Part shown: positions 35,181-43,363 of the stretch, piece after piece
Numbering within the stretch: position 1 is the first letter of the stretch
Layout of the letters: each line of letters opens with the position of its first letter
DNA from: Streptomyces sp. NRRL F-525
GTDB taxonomy: Bacteria; Actinomycetota; Actinomycetes; Streptomycetales; Streptomycetaceae
NCBI RefSeq assembly: GCF_000716605.1
Contig: NZ_JNXE01000021.1
Coordinates: 62,001 to 126,000, forward strand
Direction: 5' to 3'
Length of the DNA stretch: 64,000 nucleotides
Translations under genes and position numbers: made by a program
The notes under the pieces: generated by a model
Databases searched by the model: none
What the model was told of the DNA's origin: nothing
What the model saw: only the letters and a program-made list of their open reading frames with translations

Positions 35181-35225
35181 CAGTTGAGTCGCCAGTAGTT
35201 GAGCCGTCGGCGGTTGAGCTGTCGA
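35181..35225. repeat. Three imperfect 15-bp tandem repeats
   Basis: Three consecutive 15-base units, consensus YRGTTGAGYCGYCRG, at 35181-35195, 35196-35210 and 35211-35225, directly after the SnoaL-like stop codon. No known role; may be leftover coding or spacer repeat. Confidence 0.5.
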
Positions 35226-35233
35226 CGTATCGA

Positions 35234-35346
35234 AAGGTGGATACACTCCCCGAGCTGCCCGGACCCGGGCGGTGGCCTGTCGGCGGGCCATCGCCGGGTC
35301 CGGGTTCGTGTGCGTCCTTATTGGATACACCTCTTGGGTACACTCC
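35234..35346. promoter_or_regulatory. GntR-type sites upstream of the GntR gene at 35351
   Basis: AAGGTGGATACACTC (35234-35248) matches the GntR-type word. A 13-base tandem pair TTGGATACACCTC / TTGGGTACACTCC (35321-35346) ends 4 bases before the GTG start. The layout suggests autoregulation with an operator over the transcription start. Confidence 0.55.
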
Positions 35347-35350
35347 GGGC

Positions 35351-36106
35351 GTGAGCAGGAATACGAGCGACTCGTCGGAAGAGCTTGGTGCGAGCCCCGA
35401 GGCGCCCAACGGCGGTCGCCGGATGGCTCTCGACGTGCACGGCCGGCTGCGGTCCATGATCCTCAGCGGTGAACTGCCCCCGGGATCGGCGCTCCTCCAG
35501 GCGGAGATGGCCCGCAAGCTCGGCGTCAGCCGCACCCCGATGCGCGAGGCCTTCCGGCTCCTCCAGGAAGAGGGCCTCATCGACGCTCGCCCCGACCAGC
35601 GGGCCCGCGTGCGCGGAGTCGACCCCGAGGACCTGGACGGTGTGTACGGCGCCCGCATCATGCTGGAGGCGCTGGCCGTCACCACCACGGCGAAGACGCT
35701 CACCGGCGAGGACTTCGACCGTATGGCCGAACTCCTGGAGCGGATGCGGGAGTTCAGCGACGACGAGAAGCCGGACGAGTGGTACGCAGCGCACCGCGAG
35801 TTCCACGGCATGGCCACCCGGGCCGTCGGAGCACAGCTGCGGCGCACCCTCTCCTCGCACGCAGAGCACAGCGAGCGCTACATCCGGCTGGCCCAGCTCG
35901 GCGTACCGGGCTCCCGGGCGCGGGCCCACAAGGAGCACGAGGCGCTGTTGGACGCGCTGAAGGCGGGCGAGGAGACGGAGGCCGCCCGCGTGGTCGCCGG
36001 CCACCTGGCGCGCACCGCCCTGAGCGTGCTGGCCGATGTCGCCCCGGAGTACGACCCCGTGACCACACGCTCGGCGCTCAGGATCGTCAGCGGCGGGCAG
36101 GCCTGA
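35351..36106 (+). CDS. GntR-family regulator, FCD/VanR type
   Basis: 251 residues. Winged helix: DVHGRLRSMILSGELPPGSA, MARKLGVSRTPMREAFRLLQ, EEGLIDARPDQRARVRG. The all-helical FCD ligand domain follows, with the metal-site His residues in HREFHGMA, HAEHSERYIRL and HKEHEALLDA. Start GTG 35351 has no ribosome binding site and abuts the tandem TTGGRTACAC pair, so translation may be leaderless; ATG 35424 is an alternative. It probably binds AAGTGT-NN-ACACTT sites of the meta-cleavage regulon. Related to the regulator at 39042. Confidence 0.87.
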   Translation: MSRNTSDSSEELGASPEAPNGGRRMALDVHGRLRSMILSGELPPGSALLQAEMARKLGVSRTPMREAFRLLQEEGLIDARPDQRARVRGVDPEDLDGVYGARIMLEALAVTTTAKTLTGEDFDRMAELLERMREFSDDEKPDEWYAAHREFHGMATRAVGAQLRRTLSSHAEHSERYIRLAQLGVPGSRARAHKEHEALLDALKAGEETEAARVVAGHLARTALSVLADVAPEYDPVTTRSALRIVSGGQA

Positions 36107-36174
36107 CGATCGGGTGCGGTACCTCCTCGCCGTAGCATCTGAGGCAGTGAGCGAGTGAGGAAAGGGGCCGGAGC

Positions 36175-36831
36175 GTGGGCGCCGCCGAGGTGAGAGACGA
36201 AGCGCCGCGTGCGACGGCACCCGGCCGGGGACGGCCGGGGAAGCAGACGGGCGAGGGTGACTCCCCGCGCAAGGGCGAGCGCACCAGGCTGCGCATTCTG
36301 GCGGCGGCCCGGCGGAAGTTCGCCGAACTCGGCTACGAGCGGGCCACGATCCGGGCGATCGCGGCCGAGGCCGAGGTCGACAAGTCGTCGGTCATCCAGT
36401 ACTTCGGCACCAAGGACGGACTGTTCCGTGAGGCCGTCCGCTGGGACATCCCGGTCGCCGAACTGACCGCCGACGACCCCGCCGAGACCGTCGAGAACCT
36501 CGTACGGGGCATGCTCGGGGCGTGGGCCGCGGACCCGGACAGCCCGATGGCCGTCCTCGTACGCGCCAGCATGACCAGCGAGGAGGCCGCCGAACTCCTG
36601 CGCGGCCACATCACTGCCCAGGCCGTCGACCCGGTGGCCGCCATGGTCGACAGCCCCGACGCCCGGCTGCGGGCCGCGTTGTGCGGCGCGATGATGATGG
36701 GCGTCGCCAGCCAGCGCTATCTGCTGCGCATGCCGGACCTGGCCGCCGCCGACACCGAGGACGTCCTGCGCCTCGTCGTGCCGGTGCTTCGCGGCCTCAT
36801 CGACCCCGAGAAGGCCGAGCCGCAGGGCTGA
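36175..36831 (+). CDS. TetR-family transcriptional regulator
   Basis: 218 residues with a GTG start. A 35-residue basic leader precedes the TetR helix-turn-helix ATIRAIAAEAEVDKSSVIQY followed by FGTKDGLFREAV. The C-terminal half (LVRGMLGAWAADPDSPM, ASMTSEEAAELLRG) is the common TetR_C domain of actinobacterial regulators. It is convergent with the alcohol dehydrogenase gene only 10 bases away. Confidence 0.87.
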   Translation: MGAAEVRDEAPRATAPGRGRPGKQTGEGDSPRKGERTRLRILAAARRKFAELGYERATIRAIAAEAEVDKSSVIQYFGTKDGLFREAVRWDIPVAELTADDPAETVENLVRGMLGAWAADPDSPMAVLVRASMTSEEAAELLRGHITAQAVDPVAAMVDSPDARLRAALCGAMMMGVASQRYLLRMPDLAAADTEDVLRLVVPVLRGLIDPEKAEPQG

Positions 36832-36841
36832 TGAACGCCGG

Positions 36842-37957
36842 TCAGGCCTCCCAGTCCTCCGGTCCCACGGTCAGCGCGACGCGCCCCACATTGCTGTCGT
36901 CCTCCAGGTAGCGATGCGCTTCGGCGGCCCGGGCGATGGGGAACGTCCGGTCCAGGACCGCCCGGAACCCGTGCCCGATATGCGACCACAGCGCGTCGAC
37001 GGAGGCCGGGTTCCCGGTGCGTACGCCGATGACGCGCTGGCAGTTCGAGTAGAGGCGCAGCAGGTCCAGCTGCACCGTGCCGCCGAGGAAGGCGCCGGAG
37101 GTGACCACCGTGCCGCCGCGGGCGAGCGCGTCCATCGTCGCGTCCCACACCGCGGGATCGCCGAGGTTGTCCACGACGATGTCGGCGCCGTGATCGCCCG
37201 TCGCCTCCCGGACCTGTGCCGCGAAGTCCGGTGCGGTGGCGTCGAGGACGACCTCGGCGCCCGCCGCCGCCATGGCCCCGCGTTTCTCCGGCGAACGGGA
37301 GGTGGCGATGATCCGCGCGCCAAGATGCCGGGCGAGCGCGGCCGTGGCCGACCCGAGCGCCGAGGCCGCGCCCTGTACGAGCACCCAGTCGCCGGGGCGC
37401 AGTCCCGCCTGGGTGAGCTGGTTGGCGGCGACCGCACCGTTCAGCGCGAGGGACGCGGCCACTCCGGGCGTGATGCCGTCCGGGACCCGGTGCACGTTGC
37501 GCGCGGGCGCCACGCAGTACTGCGCGTACGCCCCCGGCCGGTGCGTACCGATCAGCGACAGGGAGGTGCAGGCCTCCTCGCGGCCCTCCGCGCAGCTCGC
37601 GCAGGTGCCGCAGGTGACCACCGGGAAGACGGCGACCCGGTCGCCCACCTGGAACGACTCCACGCCGTCCCCGGTCGCGGCGACGACCCCGGCGTGGTCG
37701 GCACCCAGGACGTGCGGCAGCCGGAACTCCGCGTACGGGTGGCGGCCCGCGCGGGCTGTGAGGTCGAGCAGGCGGCCGATGCTCACCGCGGCGACCTGGA
37801 CCAGGACCTCACCGGGGCCGGGGCGGGGGGTGTCGAGCACCGCCTGTTCCAGCACGTGGGGCGGCCCGAAGCGGCGGAAGACGACGGCCCGCATGGACTC
37901 GGGCACGGGGAGCGGCTCGGGCCAGTCCGTGGCCGTACGGGAGAGTGTGCTGTTCAT
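36842..37957 (-). CDS. Zn-dependent alcohol dehydrogenase / quinone reductase-like (MDR)
   Basis: 371 residues. GroES-like domain with GADHAGVVAATGDGV and a structural zinc lobe CGTCASCAEGREEAC (four Cys). The cofactor loop is VQGAASALGSATAALARHL. The catalytic zinc Cys that normally follows the second strand is not evident (SIGRLLDL), so it may be a Zn-lobe-bearing member with altered catalysis. ATG 37957 chosen as the start of recognisable sequence. It is 31 bases downstream of the FAH hydrolase gene in a leftward operon controlled near 38.95 kb. Confidence 0.83.
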   Translation of the reverse strand: MNSTLSRTATDWPEPLPVPESMRAVVFRRFGPPHVLEQAVLDTPRPGPGEVLVQVAAVSIGRLLDLTARAGRHPYAEFRLPHVLGADHAGVVAATGDGVESFQVGDRVAVFPVVTCGTCASCAEGREEACTSLSLIGTHRPGAYAQYCVAPARNVHRVPDGITPGVAASLALNGAVAANQLTQAGLRPGDWVLVQGAASALGSATAALARHLGARIIATSRSPEKRGAMAAAGAEVVLDATAPDFAAQVREATGDHGADIVVDNLGDPAVWDATMDALARGGTVVTSGAFLGGTVQLDLLRLYSNCQRVIGVRTGNPASVDALWSHIGHGFRAVLDRTFPIARAAEAHRYLEDDSNVGRVALTVGPEDWEA

Positions 37958-37988
37958 GAGGTCACCGCCGTGGGCGTCGTTCTGCCGT

Positions 37989-38897
37989 TCATGATGGCAC
38001 CGCCGTGGCCACCACCGTGTTGTGCAGGCGTCCGACCCGTTCGATCTCGACGACGACCTCGTCCCCTGCGGCGAGGAACTCACCGCGCGGGATGCCGCAG
38101 CCGGCCGGGGTGCCGGTGAGGATGACGTCCCCGGCCTCCAGGCGGGTGAGGCGGCTGGCTGCGGCGACGATCTCGTGGACGGGCACCATCATCTGGGCGG
38201 TGGAGGAGTCCTGCTTGACCACGCCGTTGACGCTGAGCCGGATCCGCAGGTTCTGCGGGTCGGGCACCTGCCAGCCGGGGACGAGCCCGGGGCCGAGCGG
38301 GCAGAAGCCGTCCTGGCCCTTGTGCCCGAGCCAGTCGAAGGTGAAGGGCTCGGCCACGGGCAGCGCGGACTTGAGGCGGTCCCGGGCGGAGATGTCGTTG
38401 GCTGCGAGGTAGCCGGCCACGTGGTCGAGGGCCTGGTCGGGGGAGAGGTTGCGGCCGGGGCGGCCGATGACGACGGCGAGTTCGGCCTCCCAGTCGACGC
38501 GCGCGCCGGGGTAGGCGGGCAGCGGCACCGGATCGCCCGGGCCGGTCACCGTCGTGGTCGGAGGCTTGAGGAAGAAGAACGGCTCGCCCAGCGCGTCGGG
38601 CCGTTCGATGCCCATCTCGGCTATGTGGTCCCAGTAGTTGGCGCCGGCGCACAGCACCTTGCCCGGGTAGGTCAGGGGCGGGGCGAGCCGGGCGCCGGTG
38701 ACGACGGCGGACGCGGACGGCGTCCAGGTGCGCAGCCCGGGCTCGATCGCGTCCCATCGGCGCAGCACCTCCAGGAGCGTCAGACCGCCCGTCTCCGGAG
38801 GCCCCTCCACCACCTCGCCGTCGATCAGGACACCGACGACGGTCTTCTCGGAGTCTCCGGCGCGGTACTGCACCAGCGACCAGTCGGGTGACTGCAT
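37989..38897 (-). CDS. Fumarylacetoacetate hydrolase-family protein
   Basis: 302 residues. C-terminal FAH domain: CAGANYWDHIAEMG, PFFFLKPPTTTVTGPGDPVP, the metal-binding acid cluster in VDWEAELAVVIGRPGRN, NDISARDRL, and DVILTGTPAGCG. Members hydrolyse C-C bonds of 2,4-diketo acids such as acylpyruvates or isomerise HHDD. TGGAGGAAG lies before ATG 38897. Divergent from the GntR gene at 39042, with a GntR-type site between them. It could process the product of the second extradiol dioxygenase at 39925. Confidence 0.88.
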   Translation of the reverse strand: MQSPDWSLVQYRAGDSEKTVVGVLIDGEVVEGPPETGGLTLLEVLRRWDAIEPGLRTWTPSASAVVTGARLAPPLTYPGKVLCAGANYWDHIAEMGIERPDALGEPFFFLKPPTTTVTGPGDPVPLPAYPGARVDWEAELAVVIGRPGRNLSPDQALDHVAGYLAANDISARDRLKSALPVAEPFTFDWLGHKGQDGFCPLGPGLVPGWQVPDPQNLRIRLSVNGVVKQDSSTAQMMVPVHEIVAAASRLTRLEAGDVILTGTPAGCGIPRGEFLAAGDEVVVEIERVGRLHNTVVATAVPS

Positions 38898-38953
38898 GGC
38901 TCTTCCTCCAGCGGCGGCTCTGCGGGTCTGCTCAGGGGGCGAGCACAGACCAT

Positions 38954-38967
38954 AGTGCATACACATT
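38954..38967. promoter_or_regulatory. GntR-type site between the FAH and GntR genes
   Basis: AGTGCATACACATT lies 57 bases before the FAH start and 75 before the GntR start, fitting control of both divergent genes by the GntR protein. Confidence 0.5.
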
Positions 38968-39041
38968 ACGCCGGAAAGGGTAGGCTGCGGGAGATGTGGT
39001 GACCAGGCCCCGGGCAGCCGGATGCAGTGGAGAGGCGGTCG

Positions 39042-39872
39042 GTGCGGGTGACGCGGACGGATGCGGCGGAGACGGCAGGCGATCTGCTCGGGCTGTTCGG
39101 CGGGCTGCCGCGGCCGGTGATCTCCCACCCCCGGCGCACCAGCGTCGAGATCCACGACCACCTGAGATGGCTGATCCTGGACGGCCTCCTGCCGCCCGGC
39201 ACCGAGCTGAAGCAGGCCGAGCTGGCCCGGGTCTTCGACGTCAGCCGCACCCCGCTGCGCGAGGCGTTCCGGATGCTCCAGGAAGAGGGGCTGATCGACG
39301 CCGACATCAACCACCGGGGCCGGGTCACCGGCCTGGACGTGGCCGACCTGGACTGCCTCTACGCGGCCCGGATCTCCCTGGAGGCCATGGGAGTTCGGGT
39401 CACCGCCGGGCGCCTGACCCGCCAGGAGGTGCAGGAGGCGTCGGCGCACCTGCACGACATGGACCGCGCCGAGGAGGCCGCCGACGCGACGGCGTGGCAC
39501 GAGGCGCACCGGGCCTTCCATCGAGTGCTGGTCTGCCGCTGCACCCCCACGGTCCTGCGCACGATCACGTCGTACGCCGAACGCAGCGAGCGCTATCTCC
39601 GCGCGCTCCAGGACCGCCACCCCGGGGTGTTCCCGCAGCGCCGGCAGGAGCACTACGACCTGTTCGCGGCCGTCATGGCGGGCGCTCCGGAGCGGGCCAC
39701 GCAGCTGATCACGAGACACCTCGCGCGCACCGCCCGCCGGGTGATCGACGACCTCGCGCCCGGCCGTGACGCCCCCGACGTCGGCCACGCGACCCTCATG
39801 GTCTGCGGTGAGGATCTCGGCACGTCTTCCTGGGAGAGCTGGACTCCCGCCGAAAAAGGTGTACACACTTAG
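39042..39872 (+). CDS. GntR-family regulator, FCD/VanR type
   Basis: 276 residues. Winged helix: EIHDHLRWLILDGLLPPGTE, LARVFDVSRTPLREAFRMLQ, EEGLIDADINHRGRVTG. FCD domain follows with HEAHRAFHRVL, SYAERSERYLRAL and RQEHYDLFAAV as ligand/metal positions. GTG 39042 is chosen because GGAGAGG is 6 bases upstream; GTG 39027 overlaps that site. Its last codons overlap the GntR-type site before the dioxygenase gene. Clearly related to the regulator at 35351 through the shared SRTP-REAFR-LQEEGLIDA core. Confidence 0.88.
   Translation: MRVTRTDAAETAGDLLGLFGGLPRPVISHPRRTSVEIHDHLRWLILDGLLPPGTELKQAELARVFDVSRTPLREAFRMLQEEGLIDADINHRGRVTGLDVADLDCLYAARISLEAMGVRVTAGRLTRQEVQEASAHLHDMDRAEEAADATAWHEAHRAFHRVLVCRCTPTVLRTITSYAERSERYLRALQDRHPGVFPQRRQEHYDLFAAVMAGAPERATQLITRHLARTARRVIDDLAPGRDAPDVGHATLMVCGEDLGTSSWESWTPAEKGVHT
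39856..39871. promoter_or_regulatory. GntR-type site before the second dioxygenase
   Basis: AAGGTGTACACACTT lies 54 bases before the dioxygenase start and overlaps the stop codon of the GntR gene, so the operator is embedded in coding sequence. Confidence 0.55.
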
Positions 39873-39924
39873 AAGAGGTGCGTGCCGTCGGGACGCGGCG
39901 CACCGGAACTGTGAGGAGAGAGCG

Positions 39925-40839
39925 ATGCTGCGTGTCAAAGGCCTGCTGCACTACGGACTTCAGGTCCCCTCCCTGGACACGGGCCAGAGTTTCTACGACA
40001 CCTTCGGACTGCGGACGGCCGAGCGGGACAACGCCCTCGTGGTCCGCTGCGACGGCCGCGAGCAGGACCAGACGATCCTGCTGGAAGGGCCGGTCAAGCG
40101 ACTGCACCACGTGGCGTTCGCCGTGGAACCGGACTCCCTGCCCGACTGGCAGCACCACCTGGAAGGCCTCGGCGTACGGCTGCTCGATGCGCCCGCCCAG
40201 CTCCCCGGCGGCCTGTGGTTCCGTGACCACGAGGGCAACCTGCTGAACCTGCGCGACGAACAGCTCGGCGCCTGGCGGGACTTCGGCACCACGGACGCCC
40301 ACGAGGTCAACTTCGGCGACCGCGTCCGCCGCGTCGACCAGGCCCGCTGGCTCACCGCCGATGAGAAGCCCCGCCCCCGGCGCCTGGGTCACATGCTGAT
40401 CTTCAGCACCGACCTGGACGCGTCCGAGGCGTACTACGCCCGCACCCTGGGCCTGCGCCTGTCGGACCGCATCCGGGGCATGGCGGTCTTCATGAACTCC
40501 GGGCCCGGCGACCACCACGTCTTCGGTTTCCTGCCCGCCACCCACCCCGGCCTGCACCACTCCAGCTGGGAGGTCGCCGACATCGACCAGATCGCGATGG
40601 GCGCGCGGACCATGTCCGCCGCCGGACACAGCCACGGCTGGGGCCTCGGCCGCCACACGCTCGGCTCCAACTTCTTCCACTACATCCAGGACCCGTGGGG
40701 CAGCTGGATCGAGTACTCCAGCGACATGGACTGCATCACGGACAACTGGACGGCGGGGGACTGGGACTGTCCGCCGGCCGTCTGGAGTCCGGAGATCCCG
40801 GCCGACTTCATCCTCAACCAGGAGGAAAAGCCCTCCTGA
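39925..40839 (+). CDS. Type I extradiol (VOC) ring-cleavage dioxygenase, second copy
   Basis: 304 residues. N-terminal VOC module (LLHYGLQVPSLDTGQSFYD) and C-terminal module with the iron ligands: His in LGHMLIFSTDL, His in LHHSSWEV and Glu in WIEYSSDMD; the active-site His in SHGWGLGRH is also kept. It belongs to the catechol 2,3-dioxygenase superfamily but is only distantly like the copy at 21176. GAGGAGAG lies 5 bases before the ATG. It follows the GntR gene and precedes an efflux gene. Its FAH-type neighbour at 37989 may handle the cleavage product. Confidence 0.86.
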   Translation: MLRVKGLLHYGLQVPSLDTGQSFYDTFGLRTAERDNALVVRCDGREQDQTILLEGPVKRLHHVAFAVEPDSLPDWQHHLEGLGVRLLDAPAQLPGGLWFRDHEGNLLNLRDEQLGAWRDFGTTDAHEVNFGDRVRRVDQARWLTADEKPRPRRLGHMLIFSTDLDASEAYYARTLGLRLSDRIRGMAVFMNSGPGDHHVFGFLPATHPGLHHSSWEVADIDQIAMGARTMSAAGHSHGWGLGRHTLGSNFFHYIQDPWGSWIEYSSDMDCITDNWTAGDWDCPPAVWSPEIPADFILNQEEKPS

Positions 40840-40878
40840 ATCCCTGACGGCAGGTGGGTCGGGGCCGGTGCGGAATAA

Positions 40879-40906
40879 ATCTCAACGCTTGTATATTTTT
40901 TGAGAT
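40879..40906. promoter_or_regulatory. Inverted repeat around a -10 box upstream of the DHA2 pump
   Basis: ATCTCAA (40879-40885) and TTGAGAT (40899-40905) flank TATATT (40892-40897), a good -10 hexamer. This looks like a repressor site over the promoter of the pump-pirin-oxidoreductase operon. The regulator is unknown. Confidence 0.5.
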
Positions 40907-40953
40907 GCCGCGTCCGGCCGCTTCCGGCCCATCGCCGAACCAGGAGTCCCGTC

Positions 40954-42468
40954 ATGCCCACCGACAGCACGACCACCCCCGCGGACCCGGAGTCCGCCCC
41001 ATCGGGAGAACCGGGTGAGGTGCCGCCCGGCCGCCACCTCGGCCTCGCCCTCGTCGTCATCGCCGCCGCGCAGCTGATGGTCGTGCTCGACGGCACGATC
41101 ACGAACATCGCGCTGCCGAGCATCCAGACCGACCTCAAGGTCTCGGCGTCGAACCTCTCCTGGATCGTGAACGCCTACGCCCTCGCCTTCGGCGGACTGC
41201 TCCTCCTAGGCGGCCGGGCCGGCGACCTCTTCGGCCGCCGCCGGATGTTCCGTATCGGCATCACGGTCTTCACCCTCGCCTCGATCCTCGGCGGCCTCGC
41301 CCCGAACGAGGAACTCCTCATCGGCGCCCGCGTCCTCCAGGGCATCGGCGCCTCGATCTCCGCACCCACCGCGCTCTCCCTGATCGCCACCAACTTCCCC
41401 GAGGGCAAGCCCCGCAACAAGGCGATGGGCGTCTACGCGGCCATGGCCGGCCTCGGCTCCACGGTCGGCCTCCTCCTCGGCGGCGTCCTGACCGACTACC
41501 TCGACTGGCGCTGGGTGTTCTTCGTCAACATCCCGATCGGCATCGCCGTCCTCGCCGGCACGAGGATCCTCGCCGAGGGCGAGCGCAACACCGGACGCCT
41601 CGACGTCCCCGGTGCGATCACCGGCACCGGCGGCCTGATCTCCCTCGTCTACGGCATCACGCGCGGCGGACAGGACGGCTGGACCGACCCCCTGACCCTC
41701 ACGTTTTTCGGCGTGGCCGCCGTCCTGCTGGCGCTCTTCCTCGTCCTCCAACTCCGCACCACACACCCGATGTTGCCGCTGCGCCTGTTCCGGGACCGCA
41801 ACCGCGCGGGGGCATACGCGACCATGCTGTTCCTGGGCGCGGGCATGTTCGCCACCTTCTACTTCCTGACGCTCTACATGCAGCAGATCCTCGGCTACAG
41901 CCCGGTCAGGACCGGCTTCGCCTATCTGCCGTTCAGCTTCGGCATGGGCATCGCCGCCGGCATCAGCTCCAAGCTGGTCGCCCGCCTGGCGCCCCGCCGG
42001 ATCGCCGGTCCCGGCCTGGTCATCGGCGCGGGCGGGATGTTCTGGTTCAGCACCCTGGAACACGGCTCCTCGTACTTCACGCACCTGATGCCCGCCATGT
42101 TCGTCACCGCGCTCGGCCTCGGCATGAGCTTCGTACCGATGACGCTCGGCGCGGTCAGCGGAGTGCGCGACCAGGACTCCGGCATCGCCTCCGCACTCCT
42201 CAACACCGCCCAGCAGATCGGCGGCGCGCTCGGCCTGGCGGTCCTCGCCACGATCTCGACGTCGGCGGCGAACGACCGCGTCCCGGAAGCGGCGGCCACC
42301 TTCTACCGGGCCATCGGCATGAAGGACTTCACCACGGTTGCCAAGGCGGGCGAGGCCCTGACCCACGGCTACACCACGGCCTTCACCGTCGCGGGCTTCC
42401 TGTTCGTGGGAGGCCTGCTGATCACCCTGTTCGCCATCAACGCGAAGAAGCAGGAGCACACCGCATGA
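40954..42468 (+). CDS. DHA2-family (EmrB/QacA-type) MFS efflux transporter
   Basis: 504 residues with about 14 hydrophobic segments. Seen: AAQLMVVLDGTITNIALPSI in TM1, the GGRAGDLFGRRRMF loop, RVLQGIGASISAPTALSL in TM4/5 and the DHA2 motif C segment GVYAAMAGLGSTVGLLLGG. Such pumps export drugs or quinones in exchange for protons. GGAG precedes ATG 40954. Its stop overlaps the pirin ATG (ATGA), showing coupling. Confidence 0.88.
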   Translation: MPTDSTTTPADPESAPSGEPGEVPPGRHLGLALVVIAAAQLMVVLDGTITNIALPSIQTDLKVSASNLSWIVNAYALAFGGLLLLGGRAGDLFGRRRMFRIGITVFTLASILGGLAPNEELLIGARVLQGIGASISAPTALSLIATNFPEGKPRNKAMGVYAAMAGLGSTVGLLLGGVLTDYLDWRWVFFVNIPIGIAVLAGTRILAEGERNTGRLDVPGAITGTGGLISLVYGITRGGQDGWTDPLTLTFFGVAAVLLALFLVLQLRTTHPMLPLRLFRDRNRAGAYATMLFLGAGMFATFYFLTLYMQQILGYSPVRTGFAYLPFSFGMGIAAGISSKLVARLAPRRIAGPGLVIGAGGMFWFSTLEHGSSYFTHLMPAMFVTALGLGMSFVPMTLGAVSGVRDQDSGIASALLNTAQQIGGALGLAVLATISTSAANDRVPEAAATFYRAIGMKDFTTVAKAGEALTHGYTTAFTVAGFLFVGGLLITLFAINAKKQEHTA

Positions 42469-43322
42469 ACGGACCCGGACCCCGCGTCCTGTCCACCGTC
42501 ACGGAACTCGACACCCACGAACAGGGAACCCTGTTCTCCGCCCGCGGCGCCCGCTTCGCCGTCGACCTCGACCCGTTCCTCAACACGGACCTCTTCCGGA
42601 TGACCGGACCGGTCTTCGCCCCGCACCCGCACGCCGGCTTCTCCGCCGTCACCTACCTCTTCGACGACTCCACCACCCGCTTCCACAACCGCGACAGCCT
42701 CGGCGACAAGAGCCATATCGAACCGGGTGGGCTGCACTGGACGGTCGCGGGCTCGGGCATCGTGCACGACGAGGTGGTGGAGGAGATCGGCCGGATCGGC
42801 CACGGCGCGCAGATCTTCGTACGCCTGCCGGAGACCGCCGAGCAGAACGACCCCTACGGCATGCACTTCACCCCACAGGAGTTGCCCTCCGGCGAACTCG
42901 CCGAGGGCGTCAGCATCCGCGTGGTCGCGGGCGAGGCGTTCGGCATGCGCTCTCCGGTGCGCGAGGCGGCCAACTCCCATGTCTACGACCTGGTGTTGGC
43001 GCCCGGCGCCCGCGTCGAGATCCCCGTCGACCCCGAGTTCCGGGGCTTCGTGATGACGGTCGAGGGCGACGGCCGGATCGCCACCCCCGCCGGTCGGGGC
43101 GAGTTGGGCCCGGTCGGCCTCGCTGTCTTCGAACCTGGCGTAGGAGCAGTGGAATTGGCGGCGGGGGAGCAAGGCGCCCAGTTCCTGTTCGGCGCGGGCA
43201 AACCGCTGCGCACCCCCGCCTACATGTACGGCGGCTTCTGCCTCTCCAGCCGCGATCGCGTCACCGAGGCCGTCGAGCGCTACCAGTCCGGCGAGATGCA
43301 CGGACTGCTCACCGCACCGTGA
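42465..43322 (+). CDS. Pirin-family protein
   Basis: 285 residues of the bicupin fold. The N-terminal metal site is seen as FAPHPHAGFSAVTYLF with a third His in GGLHWTVAGSGIVHDE and the following Glu. Bacterial pirins include quercetinases and redox-linked regulators. Here it is coupled to an efflux pump and an FAD oxidoreductase, which fits quinone or flavonoid stress. Start ATG overlaps the pump stop. Confidence 0.86.
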   Translation: MNGPGPRVLSTVTELDTHEQGTLFSARGARFAVDLDPFLNTDLFRMTGPVFAPHPHAGFSAVTYLFDDSTTRFHNRDSLGDKSHIEPGGLHWTVAGSGIVHDEVVEEIGRIGHGAQIFVRLPETAEQNDPYGMHFTPQELPSGELAEGVSIRVVAGEAFGMRSPVREAANSHVYDLVLAPGARVEIPVDPEFRGFVMTVEGDGRIATPAGRGELGPVGLAVFEPGVGAVELAAGEQGAQFLFGAGKPLRTPAYMYGGFCLSSRDRVTEAVERYQSGEMHGLLTAP

Positions 43323-43363
43323 CGCCAACACCTCAGCCACACCCCCGATTTGAAGGAGCACCC

